A stretch of DNA of 15,667 bases, from positions 1 through 15,667 of the forward strand of contig CAMDBK010000038.1 in NCBI GenBank assembly GCA_945889235.1, written 5' to 3'. The DNA is from Chitinophaga pinensis. Lineage in GTDB: Bacteria; Bacteroidota; Bacteroidia; SXHM01. Made by a program: the position numbers and the translations under genes. Below the pieces are notes generated by a model that saw nothing but the letters and a program-made list of their open reading frames with translations, did not search any database and had not been told where the DNA came from. Shown one piece after another: positions 4,722 to 12,691 of the stretch. Each line of letters starts with the position of its first letter. Position 1 is the stretch's first letter.

Positions 4722-6620
4722 ATGTTTCAGTCATACGATGTAATAGTAGTAGGTGCCGGCCACGCAGGATGCGAGGCTGCTGCTGCTGCTGCCAACCTCG
4801 GTTCAAAAACATTGCTCATTACCATGAACATGGCAACCATTGCGCAAATGAGTTGCAACCCCGCCATGGGCGGCATCGCCAAAGGACAAATAGTAAGGGA
4901 AATTGATGCCCTAGGCGGCTACTCAGGAATAGTAAGTGATAAGTCCGCCATTCAGTTTAAAATGCTGAATAAGTCTAAAGGACCAGCCATGTGGAGCCCA
5001 CGCACCCAAAACGATAGAATGATGTTTGCCGCAGAATGGCGCAACATGCTGGAACAAACCAAAAATCTTGATTTCTGGCAAGACATGGTAAGCTCGCTTA
5101 TCATCGAAAATGGAAAACTTTGTGGAGTAAAAACATCCATGGGTGTTGAATTCCGTTGCAAGGCAGTTGTCCTCACCAACGGAACTTTCCTAAACGGGGT
5201 AATACACATTGGCGAGAAAAATTTTGGAGGCGGAAGATCTGCTGAAAAAGCCTCAACCGGCATAACCGAACAATTGGTTCAGCTCGGCTTTGAAAGCGGA
5301 AGAATGAAAACCGGAACCCCTCCCCGCTTGGATGGTCGCTCATTGGATTATTCCAAAATGACCGAACAACCCGGTGATGAAAACCCCGGAAAATTCTCTT
5401 TCTTAGAAAACACCAGCCCCTTCAAACAATCTCAAATCTCAAATCTCAAATCTCAAATCTCGTGTTACCTCACCTACACCAACGATGAAGTCCACGACCT
5501 TCTTCGCACCGGCTTTGATAAATCACCCATGTTCTCAGGGCGCATACAAGGCATCGGACCACGCTACTGCCCTTCCATTGAGGATAAAATAGACCGCTTT
5601 GCAGATAAAGAACGCCATCAACTCTTTGTAGAACCCGAAGGATGGAACACCGTTGAAGTTTACATCAATGGTTTCTCTACTTCTTTGCCTGAAGATGTTC
5701 AATATAAGGCACTTAGAAAGGTAACAGGCTTCGAAAATGTGAAAATGTTTCGTCCGGGTTATGCCATTGAGTATGACTACTTTCCACCACAACAATTACA
5801 CCTTACACTGGAAACAAAGTTGGTAGAAAACCTCTACTTCGCAGGACAAATAAACGGCACAACCGGCTACGAAGAAGCAGCGTGTCAGGGTATGATGGCG
5901 GGTATAAACGCTCACCGTAAAATTAACGAACAAACAGCGTTTGTACTCAAGCGCTCCGAAGCATATATAGGTGTCCTCATTGATGACCTTGTAACCAAAG
6001 GAACCGATGAGCCTTACCGCATGTTTACCTCAAGAGCAGAGTATCGTATTCTCCTCCGCCAGGATAATGCCGATATGCGCCTCACACCACTTGCCTATGA
6101 ATTAGGTCTGGTTGACAAAGAACGATTAGATAAAGTAAGTGAGAAATACGAGAAAGCACAACAGGTAATTAACTACTTCAAAAAAGAAAGTGTAAGCCCT
6201 GACATAATAAATCCCGTTCTGGAAAATATAGGTTCAAGTCCAATTGACCAAAAGGTTAAATTGTTTGGCATCATGGCTCGCCCCGGAATTAATTTCCCGG
6301 ATTTGTATAAAGGAATTCCTGATCTGAAAGAATATATGGATGCAACCTATAATAACAATCAGGAAATTTCTGAACAAGCAGAAATATTGATGAAGTATGA
6401 AGGCTATATAGAAAAAGAGCAGGAAATGGCAAACAAGCTAAACCGTCTGGAGGATACCATCCTTCATGATAACTTTAACTTCGGTGTGCTTAAATCGTTG
6501 TCCATTGAAGCACGACAAAAGCTAACCAAAATTAAACCAAGAACACTAGGACAAGCGTCCCGTATAAGTGGAGTATCTCCCTCTGACATCTCGGTTCTGA
6601 TGATACACCTTGGCAGATAA
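4722..6620 (+). CDS. mnmG: tRNA uridine-34 carboxymethylaminomethyl synthase subunit MnmG (GidA)
   Basis: A 632-residue MnmG of normal length. With MnmE (not in the window) it installs the cmnm5 group on U34 of tRNAs using FAD and methylene-THF. Visible landmarks: FAD-binding VVGAGHAGCEAA (9-20), QMSCNPAMGGIAKG with Cys45, the region FGGGRSAEKAST (168-179), MKTGTPPRLDGRS (195-207), GPRYCPSIEDK with the second functional cysteine Cys283, FAGQINGTTGYEEAACQG in the middle, and the C-terminal GQASRISGVSPSDISVL that contacts MnmE/tRNA. Odd feature: residues 236-247 (QSQISNLKSQIS) are coded by a 7-bp tandem repeat and form an extra loop just before the conserved CYLTYTN block. The start directly abuts higA, so expression may depend on the higBA promoter 600 nt upstream as well as on read-through from ybeY. 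Confidence 0.98.
   Translation: MFQSYDVIVVGAGHAGCEAAAAAANLGSKTLLITMNMATIAQMSCNPAMGGIAKGQIVREIDALGGYSGIVSDKSAIQFKMLNKSKGPAMWSPRTQNDRMMFAAEWRNMLEQTKNLDFWQDMVSSLIIENGKLCGVKTSMGVEFRCKAVVLTNGTFLNGVIHIGEKNFGGGRSAEKASTGITEQLVQLGFESGRMKTGTPPRLDGRSLDYSKMTEQPGDENPGKFSFLENTSPFKQSQISNLKSQISCYLTYTNDEVHDLLRTGFDKSPMFSGRIQGIGPRYCPSIEDKIDRFADKERHQLFVEPEGWNTVEVYINGFSTSLPEDVQYKALRKVTGFENVKMFRPGYAIEYDYFPPQQLHLTLETKLVENLYFAGQINGTTGYEEAACQGMMAGINAHRKINEQTAFVLKRSEAYIGVLIDDLVTKGTDEPYRMFTSRAEYRILLRQDNADMRLTPLAYELGLVDKERLDKVSEKYEKAQQVINYFKKESVSPDIINPVLENIGSSPIDQKVKLFGIMARPGINFPDLYKGIPDLKEYMDATYNNNQEISEQAEILMKYEGYIEKEQEMANKLNRLEDTILHDNFNFGVLKSLSIEARQKLTKIKPRTLGQASRISGVSPSDISVLMIHLGR
5431..5461 (+). repeat. Heptamer array (CTCAAAT) inside mnmG
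   Basis: Four perfect CTCAAAT units (5431-5458) plus a partial CTC. The same heptamer family appears between genes at 12692-12764. The array is in frame and encodes the loop around residues 237-247 of MnmG. Confidence 0.85.
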
Positions 6621-6628
6621 ATTTCAAT

Positions 6629-6644
6629 TGTTTCACGTGAAACA
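6629..6644. promoter_or_regulatory. parS centromere site 1 (perfect 16-bp palindrome)
   Basis: TGTTTCACGTGAAACA is identical to the general chromosomal parS consensus bound by ParB. It lies in the 36-nt gap between mnmG and the methyltransferase gene. A second identical site is 102 bp further on. Confidence 0.85.
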
Positions 6645-6656
6645 TTCACACATTTT

Positions 6657-7565
6657 ATGGAGAAATTAACCACATGTCCCGTTTGCAAGGGCACAAACCT
6701 TTCATCCTTTTTAGACTGTAAAGACCATACTGTTTCACGTGAAACATTTACTATTGTTAAGTGCAAATCATGTGGCTTTAAATTCACAAACCCCAGACCT
6801 GAAATAAAGGATTTAGGAAAGTATTACGAGAGCCCGGATTATGTTTCTCATTCAAAAAGCACCAAGGGTTTTATAAATAGCCTATACCATGTTGCCAAAC
6901 ATTATAGCCTTTTAAAGAAGATACAACTCATCAACTCATTAAGTAAAAAAGGAAAGATTTTAGACTATGGATGTGGAACGGGTGACTTCTTAAATGCGTG
7001 CAAAGTATCAGGCTGGGAAGTATCAGGAATTGAACCAAACAAGCTTGCAAGAAATACCTCAAAAGAATTATTAAAGTCTGATATTAAGTCGGAACTACTA
7101 GAAAATAGTTTTGATAAAGAAAGCTTTAATATAATAACGCTCTGGCATGTTTTGGAACATGTTTCAGAATTAGATAAAACCGTGGAAACTATTCTGAGCT
7201 TTCTCAAACCAAATGGAATTCTTTTAATAGCCGTCCCGAATTGTAACTCATATGACGCACAAATTTATAATAAATACTGGGCAGCCTATGATGTTCCAAG
7301 ACATTTGTATCACTTTGTTCCTGAAACCATTACAAAGTATTTCAACGAGCGTAATCTCAGCCTTGAAAGAACCCTTCCTATGGTCTTAGACTCCTTCTAT
7401 GTCAGTATGTTAAGTGAAAAATACATTGCTCAGGATGCCAATAAATCTGCCGGGTTGAAAATGTTACGTGCTGTTTGGCGAGGTTTTATGTCAAACTTCA
7501 AGGCAATTTCAAAAACCGGGACTTCTTCAAGTCAGGTCTATATCTTCAGAAAAGGTGCTTTTTAA
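6657..7565 (+). CDS. Class I SAM-dependent methyltransferase with N-terminal zinc ribbon
   Basis: A 302-residue protein. Residues 1-45 carry two CxxC pairs (Cys7/Cys10 and Cys36/Cys39), a small zinc-ribbon. The SAM-binding fold follows: motif I LDYGCGTGD (102-110), the ribose-binding acid in GIEPN (Glu126), and the post-III block LWHVLEHV (162-169), then a strand with FLKPNGILLIAVPN. This layout (zinc ribbon, methyltransferase, DVPRHLYHF block) is common in Bacteroidota and in O-antigen or small-molecule methyltransferases; the substrate cannot be told. The second parS site is embedded in codons about 25-30 and codes TVSRET between the two cysteine pairs. It starts 36 nt after mnmG on the same strand, probably in the same transcript. 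Confidence 0.88.
   Translation: MEKLTTCPVCKGTNLSSFLDCKDHTVSRETFTIVKCKSCGFKFTNPRPEIKDLGKYYESPDYVSHSKSTKGFINSLYHVAKHYSLLKKIQLINSLSKKGKILDYGCGTGDFLNACKVSGWEVSGIEPNKLARNTSKELLKSDIKSELLENSFDKESFNIITLWHVLEHVSELDKTVETILSFLKPNGILLIAVPNCNSYDAQIYNKYWAAYDVPRHLYHFVPETITKYFNERNLSLERTLPMVLDSFYVSMLSEKYIAQDANKSAGLKMLRAVWRGFMSNFKAISKTGTSSSQVYIFRKGAF
6731..6746. promoter_or_regulatory. parS centromere site 2, inside the methyltransferase gene
   Basis: A second perfect TGTTTCACGTGAAACA. It lies within coding sequence, where the reading frame uses it as V-S-R-E-T. Two identical 16-bp palindromes 102 bp apart make chance very unlikely. Confidence 0.85.
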
Positions 7566-7603
7566 GCGATTAAAGAGCGTTTTACTCCTCTGTGGTGTTC
7601 CGC

Positions 7604-7647
7604 GCTGCTTTTAAAGTAAAAATTCGCCTCTGTTGCTTAAAAGCAGC
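7604..7647. terminator. 11-bp stem-loop after the methyltransferase gene
   Basis: GCTGCTTTTAA (7604-7614) pairs perfectly with TTAAAAGCAGC (7637-7647) across a 22-nt loop. It lies 39 nt after the methyltransferase stop. No T-run follows, so it may be an mRNA 3'-end structure and not a classic terminator. The words CCTCTG also recur around it. The remaining sequence of the 7566-7816 gap holds no recognisable gene; TTTG (7689-7692) and TAAAATTTG (7716-7724) are an imperfect promoter candidate for the peptidase gene. Confidence 0.4.
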
Positions 7648-7816
7648 AGCCTCTGAAACCCTTATTCTGATTGAACTATAGCCCACCATTTGTACCGTTT
7701 TCCGTTAAAATATGTTAAAATTTGCCAAAAACCTGGAAATTTCAAAACCACAGGTTGAAAAAGGTCTAACTTCGACACCCAAAAAAATTAAGCCCTTACA
7801 AAATAAAAAAATCAAA

Positions 7817-9946
7817 ATGTTAAAAATCAACATTCTTAAAATCGTTTTAGTTTCTCTGTTTTCGATTCGTTCTGTTATCAGTTTTGCAGACGAGGGAATG
7901 TGGCTTCCCATTTATGCCGATGTCATTAGCGGAAATATGCAAAAACTGGGTTGTAAACTAAAACCGGAAGATATCTATAACATTAATCATTCGAGCCTGA
8001 AAGATGCCATCGTTCAGGTAGGTGATTTTTGTTCTGGTGAAATTGTTTCGGATAAAGGCTTGCTCTTTACCAATCACCATTGCGGTTTTGATGCTATTGC
8101 ATCCTTGAGTACACCTGAAAAAAATCATCTGGTAGATGGTTTTTGGGCAACTACTATAAAGGATGAATTACGAGCCGAAGGTCTAACTGTTTCTATTCTT
8201 GTTTACATGAAAGATGTAAGCAAAGAAGTAAATGAAGCGGAGGATCAGGAACTACAAAAAGCAATGATTGCAGGTGAAGCAGAAGAAGAAGGGAAATATA
8301 CTGCAGGTGTATTTTCTATGTTCGAAGGTGCTGAACATTATTTGATGGTTTATCGTGTTTTCCGTGACATACGCTTAGTTGGAACGCCTCCTGAAGTAGT
8401 AGGAAAATTTGGGGGTGACACCGACAACTGGATGTGGCCTAGACACACCTGTGATTTCTCTGTCTTCCGTATCTATGCAGGCAAAGACAACGAACCGGCA
8501 GATTATTCAGCAGAGAATATCCCTTATAAATCAGCACACTCTTTACCTGTTTCAATTAAAGGAATGAAGGAAGGTGATTTTACTATGACCTTTGGTTTTC
8601 CAGGGCAAACCGAGCGTTATTTATCTTCCTACGCAATTGAACAAAATGTAAACAGCAACTATCCGGCATATGTAAAAATACTTGAAGAAAGACTTGCTGT
8701 TATGAAAGCACAAATGGATGCTGACCCAAAAACAAATCTTGCAATGGCATCTGATTATGCCTCATTGGCAAATTCATGGAAATATTTTAAAGGTGTTGTT
8801 GAGGGGGCGGGTGAAACAGGTTTTATTCAAACAAAAAAACAGCAGGAAAAAGAATTTATTAAATGGGTTGAACAAGACGAAGCACGCAAAAAAGAATACA
8901 GTAATTTATTAAACGAATCTGAAGCTCTTTATACAAATTCTACTGAAATAAAAAAAATTGAAAACTACATAAATGTTGCTGCTTTTGCCCCTTCTTTTAC
9001 CGGTTTTGGTTTTAAGTTTTATGGCCTGAAAGAGCCATTATCAAAAAAAGAAGACGCCAAATCTATTGTAGAACAAATAACCGCTGAGATGCCCCATCAT
9101 TTCAAAGATTATCTTCCTGAATCAGACAAAAAAATGTTTGCATCAATGCTAAAACTTATGCATGATGATTTGCCCGAAACACAACAATTAAGTATTTTCA
9201 GTTCAAAAACTTTTCTTAAACTAAAAGAAAAACCGGGCAACAGTGTTTATGAACAATACGCAAATTTAGTTGCCACAAAATCAATGTTATTCAACGAACA
9301 AAAATCTTCTGCTTTTCTTAAAAAACCTTCTCTGAAAAAGTTTGATTCCGATGAAGGTGTAAGATATATTTTAAGTGTAGTAGAGCTTTACCAAAAAAGC
9401 AACATGGAGCTTTATCTTTTTGAGTTGCAAAATGAATCATTGCAAAAAAATTACATCAAAGCACAACGTGAAATGCATCCTGACAAATTTTATTACCCCG
9501 ATGCAAATTCATCTATGCGTTTGAGCTACGGACAGGTAAAACCATACAGCACACGCAACAAAGAATTCAAAAATTATTATACCAATCATTACCAGATTTT
9601 AGCAAAAGAAAAACCGGGCGACCCTGAATTTGATGTGCCTAAAAAACTACATGATTTGCTAGTAGCAAAAGACTTCGGACAATATGCAAAAAACGACACG
9701 CTCAACATTTGCCTGATAAGCGGTAATGATATTACAGGTGGAAATAGCGGAAGCCCTCTGATTGACGGAGAAGGAAATCTTGTAGGAATTGCTTTTGATG
9801 GCAATTGGGAATCAATGATTTCTGATTTGTATTACGACCCGGCATATGCCCGTACCATCAGCGTTGATATACGCTACGTGCTTTTTATGATTGATAAATT
9901 CGGTGGGGCAAAAAGACTGATTGACGAGCTGGTAATTAAGAATTAA
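7817..9946 (+). CDS. Dipeptidyl-peptidase, family S46 (DPP7-type specificity)
   Basis: A 709-residue exported serine peptidase, of usual S46 length. I chose the ATG at 7817 because it gives a clean signal peptide (hydrophobic 6-23, cleavage after Ala24) ahead of the family-typical mature start DEGMWLP; an ATG at 7712 would add 35 Lys-rich residues. The catalytic landmarks are LLFTNHHCGFDAI (His88), GGDTDNWMWPRH (Asp201/Asp203 region) and the nucleophile in TGGNSGSPL (Ser644), followed by GIAFDGNWE. In S46 the residue in the FDxNWE position is Gly in DPP7 (hydrophobic P1) and Arg in DPP11 (acidic P1); here it is Gly662, so hydrophobic P1 preference is predicted. These periplasmic enzymes clip dipeptides from oligopeptides for amino-acid uptake. 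The gene is alone on its strand, convergent with the exported cluster. Confidence 0.95.
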   Translation: MLKINILKIVLVSLFSIRSVISFADEGMWLPIYADVISGNMQKLGCKLKPEDIYNINHSSLKDAIVQVGDFCSGEIVSDKGLLFTNHHCGFDAIASLSTPEKNHLVDGFWATTIKDELRAEGLTVSILVYMKDVSKEVNEAEDQELQKAMIAGEAEEEGKYTAGVFSMFEGAEHYLMVYRVFRDIRLVGTPPEVVGKFGGDTDNWMWPRHTCDFSVFRIYAGKDNEPADYSAENIPYKSAHSLPVSIKGMKEGDFTMTFGFPGQTERYLSSYAIEQNVNSNYPAYVKILEERLAVMKAQMDADPKTNLAMASDYASLANSWKYFKGVVEGAGETGFIQTKKQQEKEFIKWVEQDEARKKEYSNLLNESEALYTNSTEIKKIENYINVAAFAPSFTGFGFKFYGLKEPLSKKEDAKSIVEQITAEMPHHFKDYLPESDKKMFASMLKLMHDDLPETQQLSIFSSKTFLKLKEKPGNSVYEQYANLVATKSMLFNEQKSSAFLKKPSLKKFDSDEGVRYILSVVELYQKSNMELYLFELQNESLQKNYIKAQREMHPDKFYYPDANSSMRLSYGQVKPYSTRNKEFKNYYTNHYQILAKEKPGDPEFDVPKKLHDLLVAKDFGQYAKNDTLNICLISGNDITGGNSGSPLIDGEGNLVGIAFDGNWESMISDLYYDPAYARTISVDIRYVLFMIDKFGGAKRLIDELVIKN

Positions 9947-9961
9947 TAACTCTTTGTTATT
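9945..9961. terminator. Small hairpin overlapping two convergent stop codons
   Basis: AATAAC (9945-9950), loop TCTTT, GTTATT (9956-9961). The stem includes the stop codons of both the S46 peptidase (+) and the small lipoprotein (-), which are only 10 nt apart. It could serve as a weak bidirectional terminator. Confidence 0.3.
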
Positions 9962-10394
9962 GAGTAACTGTAACAGCTGCAGTAGTTATAGTATTGCTTT
10001 GATTCCCTGCGCGGTCTTTGACGTAAATACTATAAGCAAAAGTTTGTGAACTTGAGCCATCAATTATTGCTGTGTTAACCAACGTAACGTTAAGATTTCC
10101 TTCAATTATTATTTTTGAATTATAGGGCGCAAGCTGAGGAATGCGAAATTTATAAATCACATTGTTACGACTGTCGGTGAGAAAGAGATTTTCGGCATCT
10201 GGGTTGTTTTCTCCAAGGTCTCCATCTCCGTCCTTGTATTTAATGGTAAACACCAGCGAATCGGTGAATTCGTGAACGTTTTGAGGAGTTACGCTTATAA
10301 ATTCAATTTCAGGAACTACACTTATCTCGTCTGCTTTTTTGCATGAAAAAAACAAAACCGAAACAAGAAAAAAAAGTACTGCTCTTTTCTTCAT
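9957..10394 (-). CDS. Small lipoprotein with Ig-like/Ca-binding-like region
   Basis: A 145-residue protein with a lipoprotein signal peptide (hydrophobic 5-16, lipobox LFFSC, Cys18 followed by Lys-Lys as is usual in Bacteroidota). The mature part is beta-rich and reads as one immunoglobulin-like domain: PEIEFISVTPQNVHEF, then KYKDGDGDLGENNPDAEN, an acidic D-G-D-G-D-L-G turn that looks like a calcium site, and a last strand FAYSIYVKDRAGNQSN. The type is common in Bacteroidota and of unknown function. It follows the haem-motif lipoprotein by 7 nt on the same strand and is the last gene of the exported cluster, so co-transcription is likely. Confidence 0.82.
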   Translation of the reverse strand: MKKRAVLFFLVSVLFFSCKKADEISVVPEIEFISVTPQNVHEFTDSLVFTIKYKDGDGDLGENNPDAENLFLTDSRNNVIYKFRIPQLAPYNSKIIIEGNLNVTLVNTAIIDGSSSQTFAYSIYVKDRAGNQSNTITTAAVTVTQ

Positions 10395-10401
10395 AAAAAG
10401 G

Positions 10402-11361
10402 TTACGGTATTACGTAAAAAGAAAAAAATGTTTTATACTGTATAATATTTTCATCTCTTGGAAACTGTGTGTTTTGCTGGTGGTCTCCATCGTTTGTAAA
10501 AAAGCGGAAATATACTGTTGTGTCGGTTAAAAAATCAGCTGAACTAACTGTAGTTAGGTAATAGTCTTTATTGTCGTTATGCAGGTAAGTGGATGGATAT
10601 TCATGATATCCCGGTGCAGCGGGTGAAAAATTATCGGGCTCATAGCTCATCTTAAATTTGTTATACTGAAGCATATTTGCTGCTGTGCTGTCATCCGAAA
10701 CTTCAATTGCAAGATTAAAAAAGGTGTTGTTGTTGATAATAAAAGGATTGTAATAAATACCATCAATCCTGTTGTTTGAATAAATGGTATCATAAGGAAA
10801 TGTGAAATCAAAAGCAATATAAAATCCAATAGATGGTTCGCGGTTTGGATATGCAGGCAGGTTTCCGAAAATATCTTTTGCCCCTGCATCAATCCATGCT
10901 GCAATATTGCTGATGTGGCTGCTTTCCAGAGGAACCCCGATGTTATCCTGCGGCATTCGGTCGTCCTGATTTACAAAACAGCAATTTGTAAGCCTTTCAT
11001 ACAAGACTGATTCTTCTTTATGAAAAGGAACAACACGAAAATGAAAAGTACTGTCTAAATTATTTTTTATAATAGGATGATAAACCAACGTTGAATATGC
11101 ACTTTGCAGTGTGCGGAAGTCGGGTTCAAAATGTCCGTCATGGCAACCGGGAACAGCGCAACGCACTGAAAAAATATTTCTGTGTAACGCAACAAATGAT
11201 GTTGGATTTAAAGTGTCAACAGGAGCAGGAGGGGTTGGGTAATCAATATCATCATATGGATTATGGGGCTCAGGTATATCTTTATAACAACCTACTAAAA
11301 CCATTGTAATAACAACAAAAGAGAAAATCGGAAAAACAATTATTTTTAGTTTTTTATTCAT
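10402..11361 (-). CDS. Lipoprotein with cytochrome-c-like domain (CX4CH motif)
   Basis: A 319-residue protein with a lipobox MVLVGC (Cys25). After a Pro-rich spacer (residues 28-52) a cytochrome-c-like domain follows: IFSVRCAVPGCHDG with Cys68, Cys73 and His74, i.e. CX4CH and not the canonical CX2CH, and about 60 residues later DRMPQDNIGVP with Met136 as a possible sixth ligand, ending in the helix ISNIAAWIDAGA. The layout matches the planctomycete-type cytochrome-c domains found near DUF1501 proteins. The C-terminal part (about 170-319) is beta-rich and unrecognised. A Cys127-Cys128 pair is also present. It lies 17 nt downstream of the DUF1501-like gene on the same strand. Haem attachment through CX4CH is uncertain; a structural Cys pair with metal is the alternative. 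Confidence 0.8.
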   Translation of the reverse strand: MNKKLKIIVFPIFSFVVITMVLVGCYKDIPEPHNPYDDIDYPTPPAPVDTLNPTSFVALHRNIFSVRCAVPGCHDGHFEPDFRTLQSAYSTLVYHPIIKNNLDSTFHFRVVPFHKEESVLYERLTNCCFVNQDDRMPQDNIGVPLESSHISNIAAWIDAGAKDIFGNLPAYPNREPSIGFYIAFDFTFPYDTIYSNNRIDGIYYNPFIINNNTFFNLAIEVSDDSTAANMLQYNKFKMSYEPDNFSPAAPGYHEYPSTYLHNDNKDYYLTTVSSADFLTDTTVYFRFFTNDGDHQQNTQFPRDENIIQYKTFFSFYVIP

Positions 11362-11378
11362 TCTTTCTGATTCAAATT

Positions 11379-12680
11379 TTACACAAAAGCCTGGTCAAGC
11401 GATGTTCCGGATAACATGCCTCCCGGAATATCATTTTGGAAGCCAAGAATTTTTGCAATTGTTGGAACGGTGTCTATGCTTTCGCCTGTTACAGTTGATA
11501 CTACCCGATTCTGCACCACCTTGTCTGGTGGACCAACAACAAGGCAGAAAATTTGTCTTGAAACTTCATCACTTGTGTGGTCGAGTGCATATTTTCCATA
11601 GGCATCAACAATGGTGTTGGGTGTTTCATTTCTTCCATGCTCGGGAACCGCAATCAAGATAGTATCGTTTGCCATACCCGGTGTTGCCTGAATGGTTTGC
11701 CACAAATGCCATAGCGCATAATCTGCCTTGCGGATATTGTTGCAATAACCTGTAAAGTTTGCATGACAAACATCAATGTCCTGCATGTTTACCACTGTTA
11801 ATTCCGGTTTGAATTCTTTTATAATTTGTTCAGCAAAAAACACATTATACATATCTCCATTCATACTATTTCCCACGCCCCATGGGTCGTCATATTGTCC
11901 GGCAACAGCTTCATCAAACGCATTGTTAATATAGTTTTCAATTTGCAATGCATCTGCTTCATTGTTGGTTATACCCGCATCGCCCGGAGTATAATTACTT
12001 GAAAAATTATTGTCCATGAACTGGCGCAGGTTTTTCACCTTGTCTAATTCTGTTGTGCTGAAACTTTTCGGGTCACCAAGCGCATTATAACCGGGAACAG
12101 AAATAATAGAACCCGGTTGTATAAAGTTTGCACCAAACTCTGCACCGTATCCCGGATACTGACTGAAATTAAGTGCCGGATAGGGTCCAAGTGCATTTGC
12201 AACCCACCATGCATTTAATGCAGACATGGAAGGTGAATTGTGTTTGCGGTAATATTCAAAAAGGGTTGGGTAAGCCGGGCGCTGTTTTATATTGATGTCG
12301 GCTAAATTATATTGTCCGGTAAGCGCAGTTGAGTGTCCGCTAAAATGTCCGGTAGGGCCAAGATTGAAACGGAATTCTTTAAACAAAGTGCCTTGCTGTT
12401 GCAATCTTTGACCGGTTGGTGTTGGCAGCGCATCCATGCCTCCAATAATTTGCGGATTAATGCTCTCGTTTCCGGTTAAAGAAAAAGGCATGAGGTTGCC
12501 TTCTGCCTTTTGCATGGATTCAAAATTACGCACACCACCTGCAAACAGACACATCACAACGTGATTTGCAATGCGCGAACCCGTTGCAGCAAACAATCTT
12601 CCCGAAGGAAGAATATACGGTGCAGCAAACGCTCCCGCTGTTGCCAATGCTGCTTTTTTAATAAATCCTCTGCGTTGCAT
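11379..12680 (-). CDS. Tat-exported alkaline-phosphatase-superfamily protein (DUF1501-like)
   Basis: A 433-residue protein. The N-terminus is a twin-arginine signal (MQRRGFIKKAALATAGAFAA, cleavage probably near LFA at about residue 31), so it is folded, perhaps with a metal, before export. The core reads as the alkaline phosphatase/sulfatase fold: strand VVMCLFAGGVRNFESM (42-57), GHFSGHSTALTGQY around the expected active-site area, TVVNMQDIDVCHANFTGYCN, ILIAVPEHGRNETPNT with a possible metal-binding His, and the ending DTVPTIAKILGF that closes many members of this superfamily. It resembles DUF1501 proteins of planctomycetes and Bacteroidota, whose substrate is unknown. In those bacteria DUF1501 genes travel with secreted cytochrome-c or helical partner proteins, as here. 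No residue loss is evident. Confidence 0.8.
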   Translation of the reverse strand: MQRRGFIKKAALATAGAFAAPYILPSGRLFAATGSRIANHVVMCLFAGGVRNFESMQKAEGNLMPFSLTGNESINPQIIGGMDALPTPTGQRLQQQGTLFKEFRFNLGPTGHFSGHSTALTGQYNLADINIKQRPAYPTLFEYYRKHNSPSMSALNAWWVANALGPYPALNFSQYPGYGAEFGANFIQPGSIISVPGYNALGDPKSFSTTELDKVKNLRQFMDNNFSSNYTPGDAGITNNEADALQIENYINNAFDEAVAGQYDDPWGVGNSMNGDMYNVFFAEQIIKEFKPELTVVNMQDIDVCHANFTGYCNNIRKADYALWHLWQTIQATPGMANDTILIAVPEHGRNETPNTIVDAYGKYALDHTSDEVSRQIFCLVVGPPDKVVQNRVVSTVTGESIDTVPTIAKILGFQNDIPGGMLSGTSLDQAFV

Positions 12681-12691
12681 ATTTTTAGTAT

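Noticed and set aside
6621..6760. Replication origin at the parS pair
   Set aside because: No cluster of DnaA boxes and no AT-rich unwinding region was found; parS proximity alone does not show oriC in this window.
6464..6787. Minus-strand open frame over the two parS sites
   Set aside because: It overlaps mnmG and the methyltransferase, and its repeated N-V-S-R-E-T words come from the parS palindromes, which read the same on both strands.
7712..7816. 35-residue N-terminal extension of the S46 peptidase
   Set aside because: It would bury the signal peptide behind a Lys-rich segment; the ATG at 7817 gives a normal export signal.
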